Part shown: positions 1 through 5,537 of the stretch, in pieces
How positions within the stretch are numbered: position 1 is the first letter of the stretch
Layout of the letters: each line of letters begins with the position of its first letter
Assembly: GCA_003231795.1 (NCBI GenBank)
Contig: QIJI01000032.1
Span: forward strand, 1-5,537
DNA length: 5,537 nt
Reading direction: 5' to 3'
Source: Gammaproteobacteria bacterium
GTDB lineage: Bacteria > Pseudomonadota > Gammaproteobacteria > GCA-001735895
Notes under the pieces: generated by a model
Databases searched by the model: none
Seen by the model: only the letters and a program-made list of their open reading frames with translations
Told to the model about the DNA's origin: nothing
Made by a program: the position numbers and the translations under genes

Positions 1-1552
1 ACAATGGGATACCGTAGTCAACCGAAAACTCGAGTCGATCAATCAAAAAATTTGACAGGTTGTTTTCTGCTGCATCGGTTTCGGTCACGCTAAAATTAAA
101 TCCCCGGCTAACGCCATCGGGTGTGTAGTAGGGGTTTCTATAACTAAATGCGTATTGTTGAGAAGCCTGCGAATTATTAAAGGTCAAGCTGACAGAGTTG
201 CCGGTGCCGAGAATATTATCGTGTGAGAACCCGAGATTGACTAACACACCCTGGACTTGAGAAAATCCAATTCCCAACTGTAAATTACCCGAGAAGCGCT
301 CGGTCACCGAAACTTTAAGATCGACCTGGTCATCGGAATCAGGCACTCTTTCCAGTTCAATATTTACTGATGCCAGATAATTTAGGCGCTGCAGGCGAAC
401 GCGCGAACGATCAACCTTCGAGCGCTGGAACTGTTCCCCTTCCAATTGTCGCATTTCGCGGCGTAATACTCCGTTTTCGGTTCGGTCATTGCCGGTAAAT
501 TTTATATAGCGAACTCGCATTTTCTTACCTGGAACTACCAGATATCGGATGGTGACCGTTTTATCCTCCTCATTGACTTCAGGCAAGGTACGAATCTCTG
601 CGTAGGCATAACCATCTTCACCGAGACGTTTTTGCATTTTCCCAACAGCCTTGTTGGTTTCTTTGCGGGAAAAAATACTCCCTTCACGATACAAAATCAG
701 CGCTTCCAGTTCTCTTGCATCAACCACCATCTCGCCGGTTACCTCTATCCTGTTGACGATATACTGTTCACCCTCGTGGATACTGATAGAAATGCTGATA
801 TCCTTGCGATCCGGGCTAATCGTGACCTGCTGCGATTTCACATTGAAAGTAATGTAACCGCGATCCAGATAATGCGATTTGAGTGCTTCCAGATCCCCTG
901 CCAACTTGGAACTCGAGTACTCGTCGTTCGCAAACATACCCGAGCTAGAGGATTCAAGCTGGAACAAGTCAAGCAACTCGTCCTCGGCAAAACCCTGATT
1001 TCCGGAAATGTTGATGGATTTAATGCGTGCCGATATACCCTCAGAAATAGTAATATCGATTGCAACACGGTTTTCGTCGATTTTGCGCCAGTCCGCTTCT
1101 ATTCGCGCGGCATATTTTCCGAGCGAGTAGTAAACCTGCTGCAGTTCGAGTTCCATTTTCGCGAGGTTACTCTCATTGAATATCCGCCCTTTGGTCATCC
1201 CTACCTGTTCCAACGCCTGTTGCAGGGACTCATCCTCGATATCATTGTTGCCTTCAAAATTTACTTCAGCGATCGAAGGTCGCTCCCTGACTTTGATAAT
1301 CAGAGTATTGTCGCGCCTTAACAACTCTATATCATCGAAGAAACCCGTAGAGTAGAGTTCGCGAATAATTTCGGGCGTATTATCAGTGTCCAGTGATTCA
1401 CCAACGTTTATTGGCAGATAGCTGAAAACCGTACCGATGGTTATTTTTTTTATCCCAATAACTTCAATATTTTCAACCACAAAGATCTCTGCGCGCACCC
1501 AAAAGGACGCTAACAACAGTACCACTGCACTGATAAGGACAGATGCTTTCAA
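1..1552 (-). CDS. bamA: Outer membrane protein assembly factor BamA, N-terminal part (runs off the window)
   Basis: BamA is the Omp85-family core of the BAM complex, which folds and inserts beta-barrel proteins into the outer membrane. I translated 517 codons by hand with no stop. Residues 1-21 form a signal peptide (short basic start, hydrophobic core, ending WVRA before EIFVV). Five POTRA domains follow at about 22-92, 93-173, 176-264, 267-345 and 348-422, with the same spacing as E. coli BamA. Strongly conserved stretches include YYSLGKYAA (141-149), KLAGDLEALKSHYLDRGY (216-233), GYAY (314-317) and VLRREMRQLEG (362-372). The beta-barrel starts near residue 423 and is cut by the window edge at 517; E. 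coli BamA is about 810 residues. The start is a TTG two bases after the rseP stop: a TGA closes the frame nine codons upstream, an AGGA lies five bases before the TTG, and the next candidate, GTG at codon 10, would remove half the signal peptide. Identity is secure; the TTG start is likely. Confidence 0.96.
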   Translation of the reverse strand, partial: MKASVLISAVVLLLASFWVRAEIFVVENIEVIGIKKITIGTVFSYLPINVGESLDTDNTPEIIRELYSTGFFDDIELLRRDNTLIIKVRERPSIAEVNFEGNNDIEDESLQQALEQVGMTKGRIFNESNLAKMELELQQVYYSLGKYAARIEADWRKIDENRVAIDITISEGISARIKSINISGNQGFAEDELLDLFQLESSSSGMFANDEYSSSKLAGDLEALKSHYLDRGYITFNVKSQQVTISPDRKDISISISIHEGEQYIVNRIEVTGEMVVDARELEALILYREGSIFSRKETNKAVGKMQKRLGEDGYAYAEIRTLPEVNEEDKTVTIRYLVVPGKKMRVRYIKFTGNDRTENGVLRREMRQLEGEQFQRSKVDRSRVRLQRLNYLASVNIELERVPDSDDQVDLKVSVTERFSGNLQLGIGFSQVQGVLVNLGFSHDNILGTGNSVSLTFNNSQASQQYAFSYRNPYYTPDGVSRGFNFSVTETDAAENNLSNFLIDRLEFSVDYGIPL

Positions 1553-1554
1553 AT

Positions 1555-2934
1555 TTATCCTACGAGACGTAACAAATCATTATAAATTGCAATCGACATC
1601 AGGCCAAAGAGCAGCGCTATACCCAGTTTCTGACCGGCAATTTCGATAGCCTCGGACACCGGGCTGCCTTTGAAGATTTCGATTAAATAATAAAACAAGT
1701 GGCCCCCGTCCAACATTGGTATCGGCAACAAATTAAGCACACCCAGACTGATACTGATGATTGCCAGAAACCCCAAAAAAGGCTCAATACCAATTCGGGC
1801 TGAAAGTCCCGCGTACTGTGCAATGGTAATAGGACCGCTCAGGTTTCTGACGCTGGCTTCGCCGGTAACGAGCTTACCCAATACCCGCAATGTAAGCCAG
1901 GTCATTTGCCAGGTCTTGTCGCTCGCTTCGATCAACGCGCCGACTGGCCCATAGCGGTCGGTCACCAACATTTCTCGGCGTATCGAATCAGGGATATCTA
2001 CGCGGTTTCGCACCCCGATGTAACCATAAGTTTCACCACCCTCGCTGCGCAGGCGTGGCGTCAGGTTCAATTCGACCAACTCACCATTTCGCCGCACCCG
2101 AAGCTTCAACCCGTTTCCCGGATTGTCGCGAATCAACTGAACCCAGTGATACGCGCTTTTGATGGTGACATTGTCGAGCGCCACCACTTCATCATTGGCC
2201 AACAGTCCGGCTTGTTGCGCGGCACCATCCGCGAGCACCTCATCGATAATCGGAGGAATATCAGGTCGCCACACCGACAGGCCCAGATCACGCATCAGGT
2301 TGATCTCTTCTTTCTGCAATATCGCCAGATTCCTGATATCAATGGTCTTCTCACTAATTTGATGATCCCTGCCTTGCACCTTTAACACGAGTTGATCCGA
2401 CCCAATCGCCTCATCCAGCAAGGCGAATCGTGTTTTTTCCCAGCTCGATGTTTCAATTCCATTGACTGCCAGTATCTGATCACCTTGCTGAATACCAGCT
2501 GTATAGGCCGGACTCGGAATATCAATTTCACCGACTACGGGTTTGACACCGCTTACACCCGCCAGAAATATCAGGTAATAGGCGAAAATCGCAAACAGAA
2601 AATTAAATGCCGGACCTGCAACCACGATGGCAATGCGCCGCCACACGGATTTTCGATTGAACGCGCGATCGAGGTCATCGGCATCAACTTCACCTTCGCG
2701 TTCATCCAGCATCTTGACGTAACCACCCAGGGGAATTGCCGCGAGTACGAATTCAGTTTGGTCCGCACCGAATTTTTTTAGCCACAACGGCTTTCCGAAT
2801 CCAACCGAGAATCGCAGCACTTTAACGCCCATTCGGCGCGCGACCCAGAAATGGCCAAACTCATGGATCGTCACCAGAATGCCGATCGCAACGATAAAAG
2901 CGGCGATGTTATAAGCAATGCCAAGTAAGTTCAT
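1555..2934 (-). CDS. rseP: RseP, site-2 zinc metalloprotease of the inner membrane (regulator of sigma-E protease)
   Basis: RseP cleaves membrane-embedded substrates. In the best-known case it cuts the anti-sigma factor RseA after DegS has cut it, releasing sigma-E to induce envelope-stress genes; it also clears signal-peptide remnants. The 459-residue protein is close to the usual 450. It shows the first membrane helix with the zinc motif HEFGH (residues 24-28, catalytic Glu25), a GGYVKM loop (70-75), a second hydrophobic segment (about 101-127), two tandem PDZ domains (about 128-215 and 226-295), the conserved SVRNLSGPITIAQ stretch (361-373), and the C-terminal motif NLLPIPMLDGG (401-411), whose Asp409 is the third zinc ligand. 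The last helix lies near 430-450. The ATG start overlaps the dxr stop as ATGA and matches the family N-terminus. No strong Shine-Dalgarno precedes it, so translation is probably coupled to dxr. The bamA gene follows at once, pairing a stress protease with the outer-membrane insertase. Confidence 0.97.
   Translation of the reverse strand: MNLLGIAYNIAAFIVAIGILVTIHEFGHFWVARRMGVKVLRFSVGFGKPLWLKKFGADQTEFVLAAIPLGGYVKMLDEREGEVDADDLDRAFNRKSVWRRIAIVVAGPAFNFLFAIFAYYLIFLAGVSGVKPVVGEIDIPSPAYTAGIQQGDQILAVNGIETSSWEKTRFALLDEAIGSDQLVLKVQGRDHQISEKTIDIRNLAILQKEEINLMRDLGLSVWRPDIPPIIDEVLADGAAQQAGLLANDEVVALDNVTIKSAYHWVQLIRDNPGNGLKLRVRRNGELVELNLTPRLRSEGGETYGYIGVRNRVDIPDSIRREMLVTDRYGPVGALIEASDKTWQMTWLTLRVLGKLVTGEASVRNLSGPITIAQYAGLSARIGIEPFLGFLAIISISLGVLNLLPIPMLDGGHLFYYLIEIFKGSPVSEAIEIAGQKLGIALLFGLMSIAIYNDLLRLVG
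1558..1561 (-). promoter_or_regulatory. Ribosome binding site of bamA (AGGA)
   Basis: On the minus strand AGGA overlaps the last two codons of rseP and lies five bases before the proposed TTG start. It is the only Shine-Dalgarno-like stretch near the start, and it supports TTG 1552-1550 as the initiation codon. Its position inside rseP suggests that bamA translation is coupled to termination of rseP. Confidence 0.6.
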
Positions 2935-4112
2935 AATGATCTAGCCCGTTGACGCACCAATTCGTGCAGTATTCGTCGCGCGGCAGCATCTGCATTCAGG
3001 ACGCTGTCCAGATCGGTTACCGCCACTACTTCTGTTTTTTCCATAACTTTACCGATGAGCAAGGCAATATCTGTAAATTTTATTTCGCGTTTTAAAAACA
3101 ATTCCACCGCGACTTCGTTAGCTGCGTTCAACACAGCCATTGCGGTCCCACCCAGGTGCCAGGCTGCCCGGGCCAGCTCAAGGCACGGGAACCGCGCCGA
3201 ATCGGCGAGTGTGAAGTCTAATTGACTGACCTGCAACAAATTCAATGGTTCAACTCCACTGGCTATTCGTTCAGGCCAGGCCAGTGCATTGGCGATAGGA
3301 GTGCGCATATCGGGATTACCCATTTGCGCAATTACCGAGCCATCCTTGTAGGAAACCATCGAGTGGACAATGCTCTGACGATGCAGAACAATATCCACAT
3401 CTGCCTCGTCAACCGAAAACAGCCAGCAAGCTTCAATCATTTCGAGCCCCTTGTTCATCATGGTGGCCGAATCTACCGATATCTTTGGGCCCATATCCCA
3501 GTTGGGGTGATTACAGGCCTGTTCTGGAGTGACATTATCCAACTCCGCCAGATCGGTGTCACGGAATGGTCCTCCCGAGCCGGTTAAAATAATTTTATTT
3601 AGCCCCTGTGCAGCATCCTGGCCGACACTTCCTTTGGGCAGACACTGAAAAATTGCATTGTGCTCGCTATCCACGGGCAGCAATTCCGCCGCATGCTGTT
3701 TCACTGCATCGATAAACAGCGCACCGGTCATCACCAGGGACTCCTTGTTGGCAAGCAGAATTCGCTTACCGGCTTTGACTGCTGCGAGCGTAGGAATCAG
3801 ACCAACAGCGCCCACAATTGCCGCCACAACAGTATCAACCTCGTCTGCGACGACTACCTGCACCAGCCCTTCTTCTCCACTAAGCACCTTGATGGTGGAG
3901 CCCTTAAGCGACCGTTTGAGCAGTTTTGAACTTTCCAGGTCCCTCATTACGACCAACTTCGGTTTGAAACGGGTACACAGTCGAAGCATTTCCTGATGAC
4001 TGGTATTTGCGGTCAGTGCATAAAGCTCAAACCGATCAGGATGGAGAGCAATAATATCGAGGGTGGACTGACCAATCGACCCGGTGGCGCCGAGTATTGT
4101 GACTTGCCTCAT
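2931..4112 (-). CDS. dxr: 1-deoxy-D-xylulose 5-phosphate reductoisomerase (Dxr/IspC)
   Basis: This cytosolic enzyme rearranges and reduces 1-deoxy-D-xylulose 5-phosphate to 2-C-methyl-D-erythritol 4-phosphate using NADPH and a divalent metal. It is the committed step of the MEP isoprenoid pathway and the target of fosmidomycin. Counting from the start chosen here (393 residues; E. coli 398), it has the NADPH-binding GATGSIG (8-14), ANKESLV (121-127), the metal ligands Asp148 and Glu150 in PVDSEHNAIFQ, the substrate loop TGSGGPFRD (177-185), His202, and the SVDSATMMNKGLE block (212-224) with Ser215, Asn220, Lys221 and Glu224. All active-site residues are present. The frame extends to a GTG at 4139, adding nine residues. 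I prefer ATG 4112 because its MRQVTILGATGS matches the family N-terminus exactly and because it makes an ATGA overlap with the cdsA stop, like the dxr/rseP junction. Confidence 0.97.
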   Translation of the reverse strand: MRQVTILGATGSIGQSTLDIIALHPDRFELYALTANTSHQEMLRLCTRFKPKLVVMRDLESSKLLKRSLKGSTIKVLSGEEGLVQVVVADEVDTVVAAIVGAVGLIPTLAAVKAGKRILLANKESLVMTGALFIDAVKQHAAELLPVDSEHNAIFQCLPKGSVGQDAAQGLNKIILTGSGGPFRDTDLAELDNVTPEQACNHPNWDMGPKISVDSATMMNKGLEMIEACWLFSVDEADVDIVLHRQSIVHSMVSYKDGSVIAQMGNPDMRTPIANALAWPERIASGVEPLNLLQVSQLDFTLADSARFPCLELARAAWHLGGTAMAVLNAANEVAVELFLKREIKFTDIALLIGKVMEKTEVVAVTDLDSVLNADAAARRILHELVRQRARSL

Positions 4113-4924
4113 AAGCCGACTACCAGAAACAATCCGCACACAAAAATTGGTGCCGCAGAAACAAGGCCGTCGATTCGGTCCAGTATGCCGCCGTGGCCGG
4201 GTAACAGGCTACCGCTGTCTTTAACCCCAGCCTCACGTTTTAGAGTACTTTCGAACAGATCACCAACCACCGAGATGGCGGAGGTTAGTAACCCGATCAG
4301 TAGAAATTGCAGCAGGTCGATTCCCCAGCCATCGGTCAACTGGAATATTAGCAACATCCACAGCAGATTAAGCAGCGCCCCACCGAATACGCCTTCCCAT
4401 GTTTTGCCGGGACTAATCGCAGGTGCCAGTTTGTGTTTGCCGAAACGGCGTCCGCTGAAATAGGCCCCGATATCTGCAAGCCAGACCAGCGTAAACAAAT
4501 ACAGCAAAACTTCCGCGCCATACTGGTAATGCAGATAGATAAGGCTATGGATGCAAATCCAGAGTAAAGCGAGGCCAAGGCCAAGCAGCAATAATCGCTG
4601 TAACAGGGAATAGCTACCATTAAATCGATAGATCAGCAGACCGGCTGTAATCAAAGCCCACAATCCGACACCCGCAAGTGATTGCCAGTAGAGCAGCATC
4701 GGGCTGACCAGGCTTAAGGATATCCAGAAAAGAAACGCAAATCCCGCGGCTGCAAATATTCTGGCTACAGGCGGAATTTTGACAGTCAAGTTCAGTAGTT
4801 CCTGAACCGATACAAAAAGTACCACGGTAAATAACAGGCTTAGCCACAGCGTATTGGGTATTAAAATAATACCCACAACGACAACCGCGAGAATCACAGC
4901 GGTAATGACGCGTTGCTTTAACAC
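4109..4924 (-). CDS. cdsA: Phosphatidate cytidylyltransferase (CDP-diglyceride synthase)
   Basis: CdsA is an integral inner-membrane enzyme that makes CDP-diacylglycerol from phosphatidic acid and CTP, the branch-point precursor of all the cell's glycerophospholipids. The 271-residue protein (E. coli 285) is hydrophobic throughout, with about eight predicted membrane segments. It carries the family's polar motifs: WLADIGAYFSGRRFGKHKL (148-166), SPGKTWEG (171-178), GDLFES (221-226), and the full C-terminal signature from Ser226 to Asp252, including KRE, KD, PGHGG and DRID with the metal-binding Asp residues. The start is GTG at 4924-4922; the resulting (M)LKQR matches the family N-terminus (MLKYR in E. 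coli), and the frame upstream shows no better start. No good Shine-Dalgarno precedes it. The sequence directly before it is an 8-bp tandem repeat, then the end of an inverted-repeat element. Upstream of cdsA one normally finds uppS, which is absent here. The stop overlaps the dxr start as ATGA. Confidence 0.96.
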   Translation of the reverse strand: MLKQRVITAVILAVVVVGIILIPNTLWLSLLFTVVLFVSVQELLNLTVKIPPVARIFAAAGFAFLFWISLSLVSPMLLYWQSLAGVGLWALITAGLLIYRFNGSYSLLQRLLLLGLGLALLWICIHSLIYLHYQYGAEVLLYLFTLVWLADIGAYFSGRRFGKHKLAPAISPGKTWEGVFGGALLNLLWMLLIFQLTDGWGIDLLQFLLIGLLTSAISVVGDLFESTLKREAGVKDSGSLLPGHGGILDRIDGLVSAAPIFVCGLFLVVGL

Positions 4925-4932
4925 TTTAACAC
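4917..4932. repeat. Perfect 8-bp tandem duplication over the cdsA start codon
   Basis: TTTAACAC occurs twice in direct succession on the plus strand (4917-4924 and 4925-4932); on the coding strand this reads GTGTTAAA twice. The downstream copy supplies the GTG start and first codons of cdsA. The upstream copy also begins with GTG, but its frame ends at a stop after four codons. Both copies lie on the same side of the inverted-repeat element and no matching copy is seen beyond its other end, so this is not a simple flanking target-site duplication. Confidence 0.85.
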
Positions 4933-4933
4933 C

Positions 4934-4966
4934 AGTGGTCGAACAACCAAGGTTTGATGGATACAG
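4934..4966 (+). repeat. Left terminal inverted repeat (33 bp)
   Basis: It begins AGTGGTCGAACAACC and ends GGATACAG. The inner 25 bases (4942-4966) are a perfect reverse complement of 5182-5206. The outer 8 bases add 6 matches, with differences at 4939 and 4941. The end closer to cdsA is 9 bp from its GTG. Confidence 0.93.
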
Positions 4967-5063
4967 CGAGACGTGAAGCGGTCAGTCGCGCGACGCGCCT
5001 TGCAGGCAATGGCCCGGTCCTTGTCAAAAGGCGCAACAAATCGAATGGCCGCTTCACGCCTCG
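4967..5063. repeat. Internal stem-loop 1 of the inverted-repeat element
   Basis: The arms 4967-4984 and 5046-5063 pair over 18 positions with 16 Watson-Crick pairs, one G-T pair (4982/5048) and one A-C mismatch (4971/5059). Nested inside, 4995-5001 and 5028-5034 form a perfect 7-bp stem (GCGCCTT with AAGGCGC) closing a 26-base loop. The outer arm begins directly after the left terminal repeat. Confidence 0.8.
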
Positions 5064-5071
5064 CCCGAAGG

Positions 5072-5182
5072 GAGCGCCCCAGGTAACCTGGCTCTGCGTT
5101 GCAACCCTTGAAAAGGGCGCGCCATTCTCTGCGGGCTGCGTCGGGATGCCGCACCACTTGTTCCAGATCACCTGGGACGCTC
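5072..5182. repeat. Internal stem-loop 2 of the inverted-repeat element
   Basis: The arms 5072-5091 and 5163-5182 pair at 17 of 20 positions (mismatches 5077/5177, 5085/5169, 5087/5167) and end directly at the right terminal repeat, sharing base 5182. The left arm itself holds the palindrome CCAGGTAACCTGG (5079-5091). Within the loop are the palindrome GTTGCAAC, a small hairpin CCCTT-GAA-AAGGG (5105-5117) and TGCGG/CCGCA arms (5130-5134 with 5149-5153). Confidence 0.75.
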
Positions 5183-5214
5183 TGTATCCATCAAACCTTG
5201 GTTGTTTGGCCACT
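5182..5214 (-). repeat. Right terminal inverted repeat (33 bp)
   Basis: Read on the minus strand it begins AGTGGCCAAACAACC and ends GGATACAG, the reverse complement of the left repeat with 31/33 identity; the differences are at 5207 and 5209. Its outermost bases 5213-5214 form the last two bases of the TAG stop of the FCD regulator. Confidence 0.93.
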
Positions 5215-5537
5215 AGGAATTTGTCGGGTTTAGGTAATCGTGGGTTTCGAGCAAATCATTCTGCACCCCGAACAGATGATCCTTGATCATTTTGGTGGCA
5301 GTAGCAGTATCACGCGCTTCGATGGCCTCGTAAAGCGCGCGGTGCTGGCTATTGTAAAGATCGATTTGTTCCGGTGAAAGTATTTTCGCCTTCATCATGC
5401 GCCACTGCGAGTGACGACGAACTTCGCTGATACGTTCGTAGACCCAGGAAAGCAGCTTGTTCTTGGAGCAATGCGCCAGCGCCATGTGAAAGGCGGTATC
5501 GGCGCGTGCAAATTTCTCCGAATCGCCGTTGCAATCT
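5213..5537 (-). CDS. GntR-family transcriptional regulator, C-terminal FCD ligand-binding domain (5' end outside the window)
   Basis: Only the last 107 residues are in view, open at the window edge. They match the end of the all-helical FCD domain of FadR-type GntR regulators, which bind DNA through an N-terminal winged helix (not visible here) and respond to small carboxylates or similar ligands. The visible fragment keeps the usual metal-ligand pattern: Asp13-x3-His17 in ADTAFHMAL, His65 in NSQHRALYEAIEARD, and His87 in KMIKDHLFGV. The HRALYEAIEARD and HL..V blocks are typical of the subfamily's last helices. An internal ATG at 5485 is not the real start, because the frame and the domain continue upstream. 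The effector and target genes cannot be told from this fragment. The tail (DYLNPTNS) ends at a TAG that overlaps the edge of the inverted-repeat element, so the last residues may have been altered by its arrival. Such a regulator is not a usual neighbour of cdsA. Confidence 0.85.
   Translation of the reverse strand, partial: DCNGDSEKFARADTAFHMALAHCSKNKLLSWVYERISEVRRHSQWRMMKAKILSPEQIDLYNSQHRALYEAIEARDTATATKMIKDHLFGVQNDLLETHDYLNPTNS

Larger units (their letters stand above)
4934..5214. mobile_element. MITE-like 281-bp inverted-repeat element, no coding capacity recognised
   Basis: The stretch is bounded by 33-bp inverted repeats (4934-4966 and 5182-5214), matching at 31 of 33 positions. Between them nearly all bases belong to two imperfect inverted repeats (4967-5063 and 5072-5182) separated by 8 bases. 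Hand counts give about 62-67% GC in 4981-5100, against about 43% in the adjoining start of cdsA. It lies between the regulator and cdsA, touching the stop codon of the first and ending 9 bp from the start of the second. Short size, terminal repeats, lack of a recognisable protein and an intergenic position fit a non-autonomous MITE-like element, moved by a transposase encoded elsewhere. I see no clear target-site duplication, so the exact ends and the mobilising family are open. A structured RNA or a long bidirectional terminator are the main alternatives. Confidence 0.7.

Noticed and set aside
632..1321. A 229-codon open frame on the plus strand
   Set aside because: It lies wholly antisense to bamA, whose coding frame matches the family residue by residue; the plus-strand translation has no recognisable features.
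1906..2385. A 159-codon plus-strand open frame opposite rseP, and a similar one at 3996-4463 opposite dxr/cdsA
   Set aside because: Both are antisense shadows of well-conserved genes with no independent support.
4998..5027. A perfect TTGACA (-35 box) on the minus strand at 5027-5022, pointing at cdsA
   Set aside because: At 16-18 bp spacing the downstream hexamers do not resemble a -10 box, so it cannot be called a sigma-70 promoter from sequence alone.
5105..5117. Hairpin CCCTT-GAA-AAGGG as an intrinsic terminator for the regulator gene
   Set aside because: The stem is only 5 bp and no U-run follows on either strand; it is more simply part of the larger folded element.
4917..5215. TTTAACAC as a target-site duplication of the element
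   Set aside because: Both copies lie on the cdsA side and no copy is present just beyond the right repeat, where the sequence reads AGGAATTTG.
4918..5286. Overlapping open frames on both strands across the inverted-repeat element (67-110 codons)
   Set aside because: They cover terminal repeats and stem arms, run in several frames at once, have no recognisable domain or ribosome binding site, and are expected by-products of GC-rich palindromic DNA.
1..5537. tRNA, rRNA, CRISPR array, toxin-antitoxin or defence genes
   Set aside because: No cloverleaf, spaced direct-repeat array or such protein family was recognised; outside the 281-bp element the window is almost entirely filled by the five genes.

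Overview
The window reads as chromosomal DNA of a gammaproteobacterium of moderate GC content. Every gene lies on the minus strand, so transcription runs from high to low coordinates. In that order the window holds: the 3' end of a GntR-type regulator with an FCD domain (5537-5213); a 281-bp non-coding inverted-repeat element (5214-4934); cdsA (4924-4109); dxr/ispC (4112-2931); rseP (2934-1555); and the first 517 codons of bamA (1552 to the window edge). The order cdsA-dxr-rseP-bamA is the classical envelope-biogenesis cluster of Gammaproteobacteria. The proteins align by eye with their E. coli counterparts along their length and keep the family catalytic motifs.

The four cluster genes are packed as one operon. 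cdsA/dxr and dxr/rseP each overlap by four bases (ATGA), and bamA starts two bases after the rseP stop, from a TTG codon with an AGGA Shine-Dalgarno inside the end of rseP. They supply CDP-diacylglycerol for phospholipids (CdsA), the committed step of the MEP isoprenoid pathway (Dxr), the intramembrane protease of the sigma-E envelope-stress pathway (RseP), and the core outer-membrane protein insertase (BamA).

The unusual part is 4917-5215. Where this cluster usually continues upstream into uppS and frr, there is a compact element with 33-bp near-perfect terminal inverted repeats (31/33). Its interior is almost wholly accounted for by two long imperfect stem-loops, so one strand could fold into a three-arm junction. 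One end lies 9 bp before the GTG start of cdsA, leaving no clear ribosome binding site. The other end overlaps the stop codon of the regulator. It looks like a MITE-like or other non-autonomous palindromic element at a point of gene-order change. No transposase, RNA gene or CRISPR array is visible. The open frames across the element look like by-products of its GC-rich palindromic sequence.
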